Positions 35,887 through 44,717 of a stretch of 64,000 bases of DNA are shown piece after piece. Positions within the stretch are counted from its first letter, which is position 1. Every line of letters begins with the position of its first letter. The stretch is from Pseudobdellovibrio sp031428275 (GTDB lineage Bacteria > Bdellovibrionota > Bdellovibrionia > Bdellovibrionales > Bdellovibrionaceae), in contig JANPPC010000014.1 in NCBI GenBank assembly GCA_031428275.1, positions 11,409-75,408 on the forward strand, read 5' to 3'. The notes beneath the pieces were generated by a model that was given only the letters and a program-made list of their open reading frames with translations, was not told the origin of the DNA and ran no database searches. Made by a program: the position numbers and the translations under genes.

Positions 35887-38463
35887 TCAGTGAGCCTCGT
35901 CCCAGTTATTACCAATCGAGTAGTTTACTTTTAACGGAACCTTGAGCTGTGCAACAGACTCCATCGCTTGCACGATCGGCTTGACCTGTTCGTTAATTGC
36001 TTCTTCAGTTCCTTCAAAAATTAATTCATCGTGCACTTGTAAGAGCATATCGACCTTCTTAAGAACGCCAGCTACTTCGATCATTGCCATTTTAACTAGA
36101 TCGCTAGCGGTTCCCTGAATGGGCGCATTGATCGCCGCACGCTCGCCAAATTTCTTAATCATTCCGTTTGAACTATCAAGTTCAGGAATATAACGTCTGC
36201 GACCGAACAGTGTTTCAACGTACTTTTGTTCGTGCGCTTTTTGAATTGTACTTTCGATGTAATCTTTGATTCCTTTAAACTGCGTGAAGTAACTATCAAT
36301 TATCTCGGTCGATTCTTTGCGCGATATACCCAAGACATCAGCCAAGCCGTAAGCTCCTTGCCCGTACGCCAAGCCGAAGTTAACGGCTTTTGCTATACGT
36401 CGCTGATCTTTAGTAACTTGATCTAATGATACAGAAAATACTGAAGCAGCCGTCGCCGTGTGAATATCTAAATCGTCCATGAAGGCGCGGATAAGCCCAG
36501 GGTCTTCAGAAATGTGAGCAAGTACGCGAAGTTCGATTTGCGAATAATCGACTGACAATAACTTCTTGCCGGCCGCCGCCACGAAAGCTTTACGAACTTT
36601 CTGGCCCTTTTCTGTACGGATCGGAATATTTTGTAAGTTTGGATTTGTACTTGAAAAACGACCCGTCGCCGTTAGCGCTTGGTTGAAGCTTGTGTGTACA
36701 CGGTCCGATGCATCTGCCAGCAAAGGTAAAGCATCGACGTAGGTTGATTTAAGTTTTGCAACTTCTCGGTAGTGAATGACTTCTTTACCGATCGGGTGTT
36801 GTAGCTTTTCTAAAACGTCGTTATCAGTCGAGTATCCTGTTTTTGTCTTTTTTTGCGCTTCTAGCCCGAGTTTCTCGAATAATATGACGCCCAACTGTTT
36901 AGGTGAGCCAATATTGAATTTTTCTCTCGCTAGCTCGTATATCTTTGTTTCTTGCGAAGAAAGTTCCCCGGCTAGCTCTTCAGAAAACTTTTTTAAAAAT
37001 TTTAGATCAAGTGCGATACCTTTTTTTTCCATTTTATATAAAATCGGAATAATTGGCTTTTCTAATTTATCGTAAATAATTCTTAAGTCTTTTTCGTCTA
37101 GTTCTTTTTGCACAACTTGGTTTAACTGTAAAAGTGTCTCGTAAATTTCTTTAAACTTTTCAACCTCGCTGGTAAGTTCATTTTCTTGAATTTCTTTTTT
37201 CAAAAAGTACTTCGCTATTTTTGAAATTTCAGAGCTATCCGCCGCACGCAATACATAAGCACCTAGCATTAAATCCCAACCAACCCTTAAGCTCAGATTG
37301 GGGTCTATCCCGATCTCGGTCCAGACGCGCTTTAAATCAAAGCCATTCCAGGTGATGCCTGCGAAGTCGACTTTAGAATTCGATAAGTCAGTTAAATAAA
37401 GATCTTGGCCAAACCCCAGTGCTAATTTTGATAATTCGACAAAGGCGAATGGTTGCTCTCCTAAGCCGATTCGCTTCTGAATTTCTTCAGCGCTCCATTC
37501 TTTAACTGTGATATTGATCGCCGTTAGTGGTGCGCTGGTCTCTTGCATGGCAGGCATTCGTTCTGTGGCAGGAACATGACTAGGGCTGCCGGTCATTTTG
37601 TGCGTTACTTCGCCAGAATCTAGCAATGATTTTTCAAACGATTTGAAATTTAAATCTTGTAAAAAAGCACGTAGTTCGTCTCGTTTTAGGGGCTGAAGTT
37701 TAAAATCATCTATTTTTTTATTGATCGGCACATCGCAAACGATCGTTGCTAATTTCTTTGATAAAAAAGCATTGGCTTCAGAGATTTGTAATTTCGTCTT
37801 AATGGAAGCGCTCGATATTTTATCAATATTCTTATAAATATTTTCAAGGTCGCCGAACTCTTCAATTAATTTCTGCGCGCCCTTGGGACCAAGACCCGCA
37901 ATGCCCGGAATATTGTCCGAACTATCACCGACGATCGCTAAGAAATCAATAAACTGCTTCGGAGTGACCCCGTGCTTTTCTTTCACTAAGACTTCGTCAA
38001 AAACGACATCTTTCATCGTATCGTACAAAAATACTTTAGGCCCAACCAGCTGACAAAAATCTTTATCTCCGCTAACAATATATGATTCATAATTTTCGTC
38101 GCGAGCTAAACACGCGATCGTACCAATTAAATCGTCGGCTTCGTAGCTAGGAACTTCTAAATCACAAATCCCGAACAGCGATGCAACTTTTTTTAAATAC
38201 GGCATTTGCACTTGCATATCGTCAGGCATATCGGTGCGATTGGCTTTGTATTCGGTATACAAAGCTTTTCTGAACGAGGGTTCTTTGCGGTCATAACAAA
38301 ACACGATGTGATCGGGGTTTTTATCTTTCATCAATTTGACGATCATAGATATAAAGCCGTAAACAGCGTTGACCGGCACTCCGGTTGAAGAAGTTAACGG
38401 GCGAATCGCATAGTACGCCCGAAAAAACATCGAGCTGACATCAACAATGTAGATTTTTTTCAT
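35887..38463 (-). CDS. polA: DNA polymerase I with degenerate 3'-5' exonuclease domain
   Basis: The enzyme has 858 residues. The 5' nuclease/flap domain (about 1-290) has ADDLIGTIA and VGDSSDNIPGIAG. The central exonuclease-like domain (about 315-430) lacks the catalytic Asp-x-Glu of motif I (the position reads FAFVELSKL) although a later Asp in GWDLMLGAYVL remains. The family-A polymerase domain (about 450-858) has DYSQIELRVLAHIS, RRIAKAVNFGLAYGQGA and VHDELIFEG. It should fill gaps and remove RNA primers but without proofreading, as in Taq and Bacillus enzymes. Confidence 0.97.
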   Translation of the reverse strand: MKKIYIVDVSSMFFRAYYAIRPLTSSTGVPVNAVYGFISMIVKLMKDKNPDHIVFCYDRKEPSFRKALYTEYKANRTDMPDDMQVQMPYLKKVASLFGICDLEVPSYEADDLIGTIACLARDENYESYIVSGDKDFCQLVGPKVFLYDTMKDVVFDEVLVKEKHGVTPKQFIDFLAIVGDSSDNIPGIAGLGPKGAQKLIEEFGDLENIYKNIDKISSASIKTKLQISEANAFLSKKLATIVCDVPINKKIDDFKLQPLKRDELRAFLQDLNFKSFEKSLLDSGEVTHKMTGSPSHVPATERMPAMQETSAPLTAINITVKEWSAEEIQKRIGLGEQPFAFVELSKLALGFGQDLYLTDLSNSKVDFAGITWNGFDLKRVWTEIGIDPNLSLRVGWDLMLGAYVLRAADSSEISKIAKYFLKKEIQENELTSEVEKFKEIYETLLQLNQVVQKELDEKDLRIIYDKLEKPIIPILYKMEKKGIALDLKFLKKFSEELAGELSSQETKIYELAREKFNIGSPKQLGVILFEKLGLEAQKKTKTGYSTDNDVLEKLQHPIGKEVIHYREVAKLKSTYVDALPLLADASDRVHTSFNQALTATGRFSSTNPNLQNIPIRTEKGQKVRKAFVAAAGKKLLSVDYSQIELRVLAHISEDPGLIRAFMDDLDIHTATAASVFSVSLDQVTKDQRRIAKAVNFGLAYGQGAYGLADVLGISRKESTEIIDSYFTQFKGIKDYIESTIQKAHEQKYVETLFGRRRYIPELDSSNGMIKKFGERAAINAPIQGTASDLVKMAMIEVAGVLKKVDMLLQVHDELIFEGTEEAINEQVKPIVQAMESVAQLKVPLKVNYSIGNNWDEAH

Positions 38464-38475
38464 ATGCCGGCGAGA

Positions 38476-38691
38476 TTACTCGCTTGCGGTATATTTGTCG
38501 ACTTGCTCGAGTGATTGCATTTCGATCCACTTTTCGCACATAGCTTCAAGCTTCACTTCTTGTGCACTCTGATCTAATTGTGCCTTTAACAACTGCGGAT
38601 TGATTTGACCCAGCGACATTCGACGGGCCAATTCTTGGCGAGTAAGTCCTAAATACAAATGAGCATACGGAGGCAATTTTTCTAATGACAT
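38476..38691 (-). CDS. Small uncharacterised protein upstream of polA
   Basis: This is a 71-codon ORF with LPPYAHLYLGLTRQELARRM followed by a helical acidic part. It has no signal peptide or membrane segment and no family I recognise. It lies 12 bases before polA on the same strand and downstream of ftsB, so it is probably co-transcribed. There is no clear ribosome-binding site before the ATG, which lowers confidence. Confidence 0.55.
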   Translation of the reverse strand: MSLEKLPPYAHLYLGLTRQELARRMSLGQINPQLLKAQLDQSAQEVKLEAMCEKWIEMQSLEQVDKYTASE

Positions 38692-38786
38692 AGTTGTACG
38701 ATTAGAGCTTTTGCTCTATAGCTTGTCGAGTCTTAACGCTGTGCTTAATTAATCAACTAGTCCACGTGTGTCGCCGAGATTATCAA

Positions 38787-39092
38787 CTATTCCGGGAAAA
38801 CAAAGATAAGGTCATGTTCGCCGACTAAATCTAATTTATCGCGCGCCTGTCGCTCGATATAGACTGGATCTTTGGCTTGTTTGATTTGTACGTCTAAAAT
38901 AGTCGATTGCTTTTGGGCCGCATCGATTTGGTTTTGGATCGTCCCAAGGTCGCGACGTAATCCCCATACTCTCCAAAGAGCGCCGTTAATGAATAACGAA
39001 ATCACAAATATGAATAAACACACCATCAAAACTTTATGTGGCTTATTCAAGAATGTTCTTAGGCGATAGCCGAAATGGTGAAAGTCATTCAT
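38787..39092 (-). CDS. ftsB: FtsB/DivIC-family septum protein
   Basis: The 101-residue bitopic protein has a basic N-terminus, one membrane helix (about 19-38, VLMVCLFIFVISLFINGAL) and a periplasmic coiled coil (about 45-75). The family motif near the end is DPVYIERQARDKLDLV, followed by EHDLIFVFPE. FtsB bridges FtsL and FtsQ in the divisome. It is usually next to eno; here eno is 2.1 kb away, separated by the redox locus. Confidence 0.88.
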   Translation of the reverse strand: MNDFHHFGYRLRTFLNKPHKVLMVCLFIFVISLFINGALWRVWGLRRDLGTIQNQIDAAQKQSTILDVQIKQAKDPVYIERQARDKLDLVGEHDLIFVFPE

Positions 39093-39158
39093 CTCGTTAT
39101 TTCAACATACGAAATAACTGTGCGCAATCTTACGACCCGCTTCACTTGATTACGATTT

Positions 39159-39464
39159 CTACTTCCAACCTTTGGTCGAGCCGTCGATTCGCTGGCGGCT
39201 GCATTTGAAGCGCCCTTCAACGAACGGACGCAAGCTTTCATGCTTAAGATGCCCCTTATTCGAGGCTCGCTCGCGCCAGCGGCGGTAAGCCTTTGCATCG
39301 AGCTGGGTTCTCATGAACTTAATGGTTTCATTCGGAGTCAAACCAAATTGTTGTTGGATTGACTCAAACGCTGTTCGATCTTCCCAGGCCATTCGAACAA
39401 TACGATCTTTATCGTCGATCGAAAATTCATTCCATTTTTTTCGGTTAGTAGCTGAGATTGACAT
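39159..39464 (-). CDS. TIGR03643/DUF2805 family protein
   Basis: The 101 residues begin with the family core (FSIDDKDRIVRMAWEDRTAFESIQQQFGLTPNETIKFMR), a small helical domain of unknown function. The RRWRERASNKGHLKHES stretch and a basic C-terminal tail (FKCSRQRIDGSTKGWK) follow. It overlaps the end of the membrane-protein gene upstream by 20 bases, so it is the third gene of the regulator-membrane protein-DUF2805 operon. Confidence 0.85.
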   Translation of the reverse strand: MSISATNRKKWNEFSIDDKDRIVRMAWEDRTAFESIQQQFGLTPNETIKFMRTQLDAKAYRRWRERASNKGHLKHESLRPFVEGRFKCSRQRIDGSTKGWK

Positions 39465-39888
39465 ATGCGCCTTGCTGATAAAAAAAGTACGCCGCTAAGA
39501 AAACCAAACGAAAGCTCCACAAAAATGTTCGGATCCAGTTGGTTCCGACCAGCCGATTAATCTTTTCTACGTCTTGTTTTTCAGAAAGCATGCTGTGAAT
39601 GGGTACACTTAGCGTCGCGGTTGCCGCCCACAAGCCGATGATAGTTAACAAGTTAACGATGAAAAAATAACTTGGATGGTTGTAAACTAGCATCAAAGCA
39701 GTAACGAGTTCGATCAGCATCACCGGCAAAACAATAAAGGTAATTCGGCTCGAGTGTTTCGCATGAAAATCAGTAAAGCGATCTTCACCTATGTCTGCAA
39801 AAGCTGGGTAGTGCAAAACTTGAATAACCCAAATCAGCCCAGCCATGAATGCACAGCTGATAATTTGTAAGAAAAAAATTAACCCCAC
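39445..39888 (-). CDS. Four-helix membrane protein of unknown function
   Basis: The 147-residue protein has four predicted membrane helices: about 4-22, 48-68, 72-92 and 122-141. The motif LHYPAFADIGEDRFTDFHAKHSSRITFIVLPVML lies between the first two and recurs in small membrane proteins annotated only as hypothetical. The gene overlaps the GbsR-type regulator by 10 bases and the DUF2805 gene by 20, so all three are translated together. Confidence 0.8.
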   Translation of the reverse strand: MGLIFFLQIISCAFMAGLIWVIQVLHYPAFADIGEDRFTDFHAKHSSRITFIVLPVMLIELVTALMLVYNHPSYFFIVNLLTIIGLWAATATLSVPIHSMLSEKQDVEKINRLVGTNWIRTFLWSFRLVFLAAYFFYQQGAYVNLSY

Positions 39889-40361
39889 ATTTCATCCGAA
39901 TCTGATAGCAGCAATAACATGAGCTGAGCTCGCTCGATCATGCCGCCCATTTTTTTTTGACGATCCAAATTAACGGAAATTTCTTTTTTAGGATCTTTTT
40001 CTAATTGATCAAAGCTAGCTTTAATTTTCGCAAGCATCGGTTTTTCGCGACGATTCAATACCTGTCTAATGACTTTACTTACATCTTCTTCGGCGACATA
40101 GCGCTTTGTTTTTGAGTTCTCGCTTTCGGTTTCTAATATAAGGCCTTCGACTTCTAATTCTTTCAAAGCCGGGCTAACTAAGGCTTTCGAGACATTTAAA
40201 AGCTGCACGATATCGGCGCCAGATAATGCTTTCTCAGAAAGATACACAACAGTCCAGATTTCGCCGTGAATCTTTCTAAAGCCCCAGTACCGAATAAAGT
40301 CTCCAACGAGGTCGGCAAGATCTGCAATTTTAGAAACCGGTTGCTTTTTCATATAGTTCAT
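39879..40361 (-). CDS. GbsR/MarR-type transcriptional regulator
   Basis: The regulator has about 160 residues. The winged-helix part (FIRYWGFRKIHGEIWTVVYLSEKALSGADIVQLLNVSKALVSPALKELEVEGLI) is characteristic of the GbsR branch of MarR regulators, and a helical dimerisation segment ends the protein. ATG codons at 40361 and 40352 are both possible, and both lie inside a perfect inverted repeat. A GTG at 40403 is also open but less likely. It is divergent from the DCC-family and OsmC genes, which it probably controls along with itself. Confidence 0.88.
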   Translation of the reverse strand: MNYMKKQPVSKIADLADLVGDFIRYWGFRKIHGEIWTVVYLSEKALSGADIVQLLNVSKALVSPALKELEVEGLILETESENSKTKRYVAEEDVSKVIRQVLNRREKPMLAKIKASFDQLEKDPKKEISVNLDRQKKMGGMIERAQLMLLLLSDSDEMWG

Positions 40362-40378
40362 ACTAATATGAACTATAT
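40351..40378. promoter_or_regulatory. Perfect inverted repeat: likely operator of the GbsR-type regulator
   Basis: ATATAGTTCATA (40351-40362) and TATGAACTATAT (40367-40378) are exact reverse complements around a four-base centre. The repeat covers the regulator's start codon region on the minus strand and ends one base before the CGGAGG ribosome site of the DCC gene on the plus strand. Size and symmetry match MarR-type operators, so autoregulation plus control of the divergent genes is the natural reading. Confidence 0.8.
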
Positions 40379-40390
40379 CGGAGGTCAATC

Positions 40391-40789
40391 TTGGCAGCTG
40401 CACTTGGTATTATTTATTACGACGGACTATGCAAAGCCTGCTCGATGGAGATGAATCACTATCGCCGTCTGCCTGGCTCTGAAACCTTCAATTTTGTTGA
40501 TATTACTGAACCTGATTTTGATCCAGCAACGCACGGCCTGGACCCCTTTAAAGTACACAAAGTTATGCATGTACGGGACGCAAGCGGCGCTTTACACGAA
40601 GGCGTAGACGCATTCCGAGCCATCTGGAAACAAATACCGCGTTATCATTTTATGGTGAAACTTTCAGAGAACTATTTTTTTCGTCGCGTTCTAGAGGGCG
40701 GCTACCAAGTGTTCATAAAGATACGTCCTTACTTACCTAGAAAAAAAGCCGACTGCTCTAACAGCCCTTACTGCGAGGTAACCAAATGA
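40391..40789 (+). CDS. DCC-family thiol-disulfide oxidoreductase-like protein (DUF393)
   Basis: The 132 residues start IIYYDGLCKACSMEMNHYRR, the DCC family signature with its CxxC pair (CKAC) in a thioredoxin-like beginning. HVRDASGALHEGVDAFRAIWKQIP follows, as in DUF393 proteins. A TTG start is supported by GGAGGT five bases upstream, immediately after the operator. The stop overlaps the OsmC start by four bases. A redox role is likely by family, but the substrate is unknown. Confidence 0.88.
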   Translation: MAAALGIIYYDGLCKACSMEMNHYRRLPGSETFNFVDITEPDFDPATHGLDPFKVHKVMHVRDASGALHEGVDAFRAIWKQIPRYHFMVKLSENYFFRRVLEGGYQVFIKIRPYLPRKKADCSNSPYCEVTK

Positions 40790-41214
40790 TTCAATATCCG
40801 ACTTCATTTTTTGCAACTTCAGAAGCTACAAGCGGAATTCAAACCAAGTGGATTTTTGAAAGCCAACATCAACAGATCAGCTGCTCTGTACCAACCGAGT
40901 TCGAGGGCCCTGGTGGCACCTTTTCACCCGAGGATTTATTTGCACAAGCGCTAACAAATTGTTTTATCGCAACTTTCAAAGTCTATGCAGAGAAGTCTAA
41001 GCTAAATTTTAAATCAGTTACGGCAAACTCTGAATTAATAGTTGATTTAAGCGAAACAAAAAAACCGATCATGAAAAAAATGGTTCTAAACGTAGTTATT
41101 CATGGAGCGCTCAACCCAGAGCGGGTCGAGCTGATAGCACGAAAAGCATTCGATTCAGGCTTTATTCTTAATTCGGTAAAAACCGAAATAGAATTTAGCT
41201 TGAAACTTATCTAA
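40786..41214 (+). CDS. OsmC-family protein
   Basis: The 142-residue protein has the OsmC fold pattern: FEGPGGTFSPEDLFAQALTNCFIATFKVYAEK carries the first redox Cys and matches the peroxidatic position. The second family Cys, usually near the C-terminal helix, is missing (FDSGFILNSVKTEI). It is coupled to the DCC gene. Its 3' end overlaps the 3' end of convergent eno by eight bases. It is probably a hydroperoxide or electrophile defence protein, with thiols possibly supplied by the DCC partner. Confidence 0.87.
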   Translation: MIQYPTSFFATSEATSGIQTKWIFESQHQQISCSVPTEFEGPGGTFSPEDLFAQALTNCFIATFKVYAEKSKLNFKSVTANSELIVDLSETKKPIMKKMVLNVVIHGALNPERVELIARKAFDSGFILNSVKTEIEFSLKLI

Positions 41215-42475
41215 AGCCGGCTTTATCCCAATACACGCCCATACCGCCAAGGTCTTCTTCAATTCTAAGAAGCTGGTTATACTTTGCCGTTCGTTCGCCG
41301 CGGCAAAGGCTGCCCGTTTTGATTTGATGGCAATTAAGCGCGACCGCAAGGTCTGCAATAGTTACATCTTCGGTTTCACCACTTCGGTGCGACATGATTG
41401 TTTTCATTCTGTTGCGTTGAGCTAAATTAACCGCTTCGAAGGTTTCAGTTAATGTACCGATCTGATTAACCTTAACCAATAGCGCATTGGCCGCTTTCTT
41501 TTCTAGACCTTGGCGAAGACGTTTTGGATTTGTAACAAATAAGTCATCGCCGACAAGCTGCATGTGTGACCCCATCGCCGTAGTGGCTGAAATCCACGAA
41601 GCCCAATCATCTTCTGAAAAGCCGTCTTCGATACTAACAAGCGGATACTTACCGGCCCACTTTTGGTAGATACCTTGCAATTCTAAACCTGTAATCGCGT
41701 TCTTTTCCCATGTGTATTTATCGTTTTTGTAAAGTTCAGTGGCGGCCACGTCTAAAGCTAAGAATACATTTTGTCCCGCCTCGTAACCTGCCTCAAGAAT
41801 GGCTTCCATTAATAATTCTAAAGCTTCTTCGTTTGATTTTAATACTGGAGCAAACCCGCCTTCATCCCCTACCGCAGTCGACATACCTTTTTTAGCTAAT
41901 ATTTTTTTTAAAGTGTGAAAAATTTCGGTGCCCGCGCGAAGAGATTCAGCGAAAGAATTATTAACTGTCGGTACAATCATAAATTCTTGTACATCCAGAC
42001 CGTTATTCGCGTGCGCCCCTCCATTCAACACATTCATCAAAGGGACTGGCAAGCGGCATGCTTGCGAACCTCCGACGTAACGATACAAAGGTAAACCTGC
42101 ATCCTTAGCTGCAGCGTGAGCACAAGCTAAAGAAACACCTAAGATTGCGTTCGCGCCAAGATTTGATTTATTTTCCGTACCGTCGATGTCTCGTAAAACT
42201 TTATCAATGTAAACTTGTTCGTACACATTCAGTCCAACAATTTCAGGAGCAATTTTTTCGCGAACGTTATCGACGGCTTTGTAAACGCCTTTACCTAGAA
42301 ATCTTTTTTTATCACCGTCACGTAATTCGAAAGCTTCGTGTGCACCGGTGCTGGCGCCAGACGGCACTGCTGCACGCCCCATGTTGCCAGCGGCCGTTTT
42401 AACTTCAACCTCAATGGTCGGATTTCCGCGACTGTCTAAAATTTCACGACCCGCAACACTGATGATTTCAGACAT
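41207..42475 (-). CDS. eno: Enolase
   Basis: Enolase interconverts 2-phosphoglycerate and phosphoenolpyruvate. The 422 residues show AREILDSRGNPTIEVEV, the catalytic loop GAHEAFELRDGD, metal ligands in ALDVAATELY, SIEDGF and LVGDDLFVTN, and the signature LLVKVNQIGTLTETFEAV. It overlaps the unknown coiled-coil gene upstream by eight bases and the convergent OsmC gene downstream by eight. Confidence 0.97.
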   Translation of the reverse strand: MSEIISVAGREILDSRGNPTIEVEVKTAAGNMGRAAVPSGASTGAHEAFELRDGDKKRFLGKGVYKAVDNVREKIAPEIVGLNVYEQVYIDKVLRDIDGTENKSNLGANAILGVSLACAHAAAKDAGLPLYRYVGGSQACRLPVPLMNVLNGGAHANNGLDVQEFMIVPTVNNSFAESLRAGTEIFHTLKKILAKKGMSTAVGDEGGFAPVLKSNEEALELLMEAILEAGYEAGQNVFLALDVAATELYKNDKYTWEKNAITGLELQGIYQKWAGKYPLVSIEDGFSEDDWASWISATTAMGSHMQLVGDDLFVTNPKRLRQGLEKKAANALLVKVNQIGTLTETFEAVNLAQRNRMKTIMSHRSGETEDVTIADLAVALNCHQIKTGSLCRGERTAKYNQLLRIEEDLGGMGVYWDKAGFR

Positions 42476-43439
42476 CTAAGCCCTCTTTCTTCTTTTCTGG
42501 ATTATTTAATTTTTTCAAAGTGTCTAAGCTTTCTAGAATAATTTGCGGATACTGATTTTTTACGATCTCCCAGTCTACTCGACGAAACGCTTCTTTAATT
42601 CCTGGCGTTTGTTTTTGCCCCGCGGTTAGAAGTGTCACTAACTGATGTGCGCGTACCATGTAATCATGCAAACGCGATAAATTTTGCGCCACTTGATGTA
42701 CGGGGCGCTTCATAAACTCAAATTCAGAGAAATCTTGGCGTACAACTTCGCGCAGTTCACCATCGGCCGCCGCTGTAGACTGGGCCAAGCGCTGCAGTTC
42801 TTCGTTACGTCTTTGTAATTCGCGATTTTTTTCTTCAAGGTCTTTACTACTTTCTTGAAGTTGACGAATCACATCTTGCATCAGCTGCGGAGAAATTTGT
42901 CGGTTAGATTCTTCGGCCATGATACTTTGCTGCGCCGAAGGCCAATCAAGCTTCATGCGAATATCAGCCCACTCGCAATGCGCGGCTGATTGGCCAACGT
43001 AAAGCGGTAAAGATTCAAACGCAGCTTTTAAATAAGTTGTGACTAATGGATACTGTTCGGCCGGCAACGGGATATCAAACGACAAACCCGATGACAAACG
43101 AGTTAAATTTTCAATAGGTGGCTCTGGAGATATGAAATATCCTAAAAACTTTGCCGGCTGCATGAAAATTTCTTGCGGCTGCGGCATCATACGAAGCACG
43201 CTATCTAAAACTCCCCACACGCGATTCTTTGGCGTACGGTGACCCGCTTGGACGATCGTTGAAGTGTTTAAATGAAGTCTTTCTAAAAAAGCTTCCATAT
43301 CGGGGGCACGCATCCAGTAAGATGAATCACGCAGAAGTTCCCACGGGATATCAGTTTCAGAAAAATAGTTTGATAAATCAACTTTTTCTGATTCAAGATG
43401 GGTTAGAATTGCATGAGTAATTTTACAGCTAAAATGCAC
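42468..43439 (-). CDS. Unknown protein with C-terminal coiled coil, coupled to eno
   Basis: I do not recognise a family in these 323 residues. The N-terminal ~180 residues are globular, with THAILTHLESEKVDLSNYF and WELLRDSSYWMRAPDMEAFLERL, vaguely like sensor domains that precede AraC or kinase modules. A strong coiled coil (about 190-225, LQESSKDLEEKNRELQRRNEELQRL) follows, then a helical tail. There is no signal peptide, membrane helix or output domain, so it could be a stand-alone sensor or adaptor. It overlaps the start of eno by eight bases, which suggests tight co-expression with glycolysis. Confidence 0.8.
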   Translation of the reverse strand: MHFSCKITHAILTHLESEKVDLSNYFSETDIPWELLRDSSYWMRAPDMEAFLERLHLNTSTIVQAGHRTPKNRVWGVLDSVLRMMPQPQEIFMQPAKFLGYFISPEPPIENLTRLSSGLSFDIPLPAEQYPLVTTYLKAAFESLPLYVGQSAAHCEWADIRMKLDWPSAQQSIMAEESNRQISPQLMQDVIRQLQESSKDLEEKNRELQRRNEELQRLAQSTAAADGELREVVRQDFSEFEFMKRPVHQVAQNLSRLHDYMVRAHQLVTLLTAGQKQTPGIKEAFRRVDWEIVKNQYPQIILESLDTLKKLNNPEKKKEGLDV

Positions 43440-43574
43440 CCGCTGATTGTATTAGACCGAGTCGGTCAAAATCAATCAATTTACACTTGCAACGCCCAAA
43501 GCAAAGTTCACCTAACTCATTGAAATGCCTGCTGTATGACCAATTCAGCGAACCACGAACTTATGTCAAAATTA

Positions 43575-44711
43575 TTAAGCTGCTTTATTCGACTTTTGAA
43601 ACTTTGATGCCGGAAAATTAATCTTATTATCTAAGATCTCTTGATAGAAAGAAGGCATGTTTCCGGTCGGCTCGATACCGCCTTCAAGCTTACCATCATT
43701 CTTACGTACTAATTTGTCGATTTGAAAAATTGGAACTACGATATATTTACCATCGGGCCCTACTCCGCGAATTTCTGAAATTGCACCAATTTTTCTTGAA
43801 CCATCTGAGTATCTAGAAATCTGTACAATAATTTCAATCGCCGAAGCTACTTGCGAGACTAACGCTTTTTCAGAAATTTTTGCGTCTCCGCCCGCGGCTA
43901 AAGCTTCTAAACGTACGATCGCGTCTTCAGGAGAATTCGCATGCACCGTTCCCATACTGCCTTTGTGACCTGTATTCATTGCATTAATTAATTCAAGTGC
44001 TTCGGCGGAACGAACTTCGCCCACAATAATTCGATCGGGACGCAAACGTAAGGCACTTCTTAAAAGATCCTTAATGGTGACTTCGCCCTTACCCATAATA
44101 TCAGCCTGGCGAGTTTCAAAACGAACCAAGTGATCATAATCTATTTGTAGTTCGGATGAATCCTCAATAACTAGTAAACGCTGCCCCTTCGGAATACGCG
44201 AACATAATAAACTAAGTAAAGTTGTTTTACCTGAGCCTGTCCCCCCACTGACGATTAAATTCTTTCCTAAGAACATGCAAAGATCTAAAAACATCCACGC
44301 GTCAGGGGTAATCGTGCCGTACTTTATATATTCGGCAGGACTGATTTTGCTAGCGGTAAATTTGCGAATACTGATAACCGTCCCTTGACGGGAAATCGGT
44401 GGCAGAACCGCAGCGATACGTGAACCACTTGCGGGCGATCCCTCAATGATTGGCAAACGTGCATCTAATCTTGGTTCGTCTTTATTAATTCGCCGGCCAA
44501 CCGATTGTGCGATGGTATTGATCGCGGCCTGTAAAGTATCTTCGTCTGGAAATTTGGCGTTAGTTAATTCTAGTTTACCAAGACGCTCGACAAAAATTTG
44601 ATCGTGACCGTTAATAAGAACTTCTGAAACGCCAGGATCATTCAGGTATTCGTTAACGGGCCCTAAGGCTCTGGAAATGACTTCTTTAAAGTTAGCCTGA
44701 CCGTCTGACAT
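43575..44711 (-). CDS. cpaF: CpaF/TadA-type secretion ATPase
   Basis: This is a 378-residue hexameric ATPase of the type II/IV secretion superfamily that drives Flp pilus or Tad-like assembly. The N-terminal domain has DPGVSEVLINGHDQIFVER. Walker A is GGTGSGKT (156-163), the Asp box is LLVIEDSSELQ, Walker B is RPDRIIVGEVRSAEALELI, and the His box is GHKGSMGTVHANSPEDAIVRLE. It follows the cupredoxin-like gene by six bases. No other tad/cpa pilus gene (cpaB, C, E, tadB, C) is in the window, so it is an isolated copy here. Confidence 0.94.
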   Translation of the reverse strand: MSDGQANFKEVISRALGPVNEYLNDPGVSEVLINGHDQIFVERLGKLELTNAKFPDEDTLQAAINTIAQSVGRRINKDEPRLDARLPIIEGSPASGSRIAAVLPPISRQGTVISIRKFTASKISPAEYIKYGTITPDAWMFLDLCMFLGKNLIVSGGTGSGKTTLLSLLCSRIPKGQRLLVIEDSSELQIDYDHLVRFETRQADIMGKGEVTIKDLLRSALRLRPDRIIVGEVRSAEALELINAMNTGHKGSMGTVHANSPEDAIVRLEALAAGGDAKISEKALVSQVASAIEIIVQISRYSDGSRKIGAISEIRGVGPDGKYIVVPIFQIDKLVRKNDGKLEGGIEPTGNMPSFYQEILDNKINFPASKFQKSNKAA

Positions 44712-44717
44712 AATTAA

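Noticed and set aside
38703..38718. TAGAGC-TTTT-GCTCTA hairpin between ftsB and the 71-codon gene as a terminator
   Set aside because: No T-run follows on the minus strand, which is the direction of the surrounding genes; it is short and may be chance.
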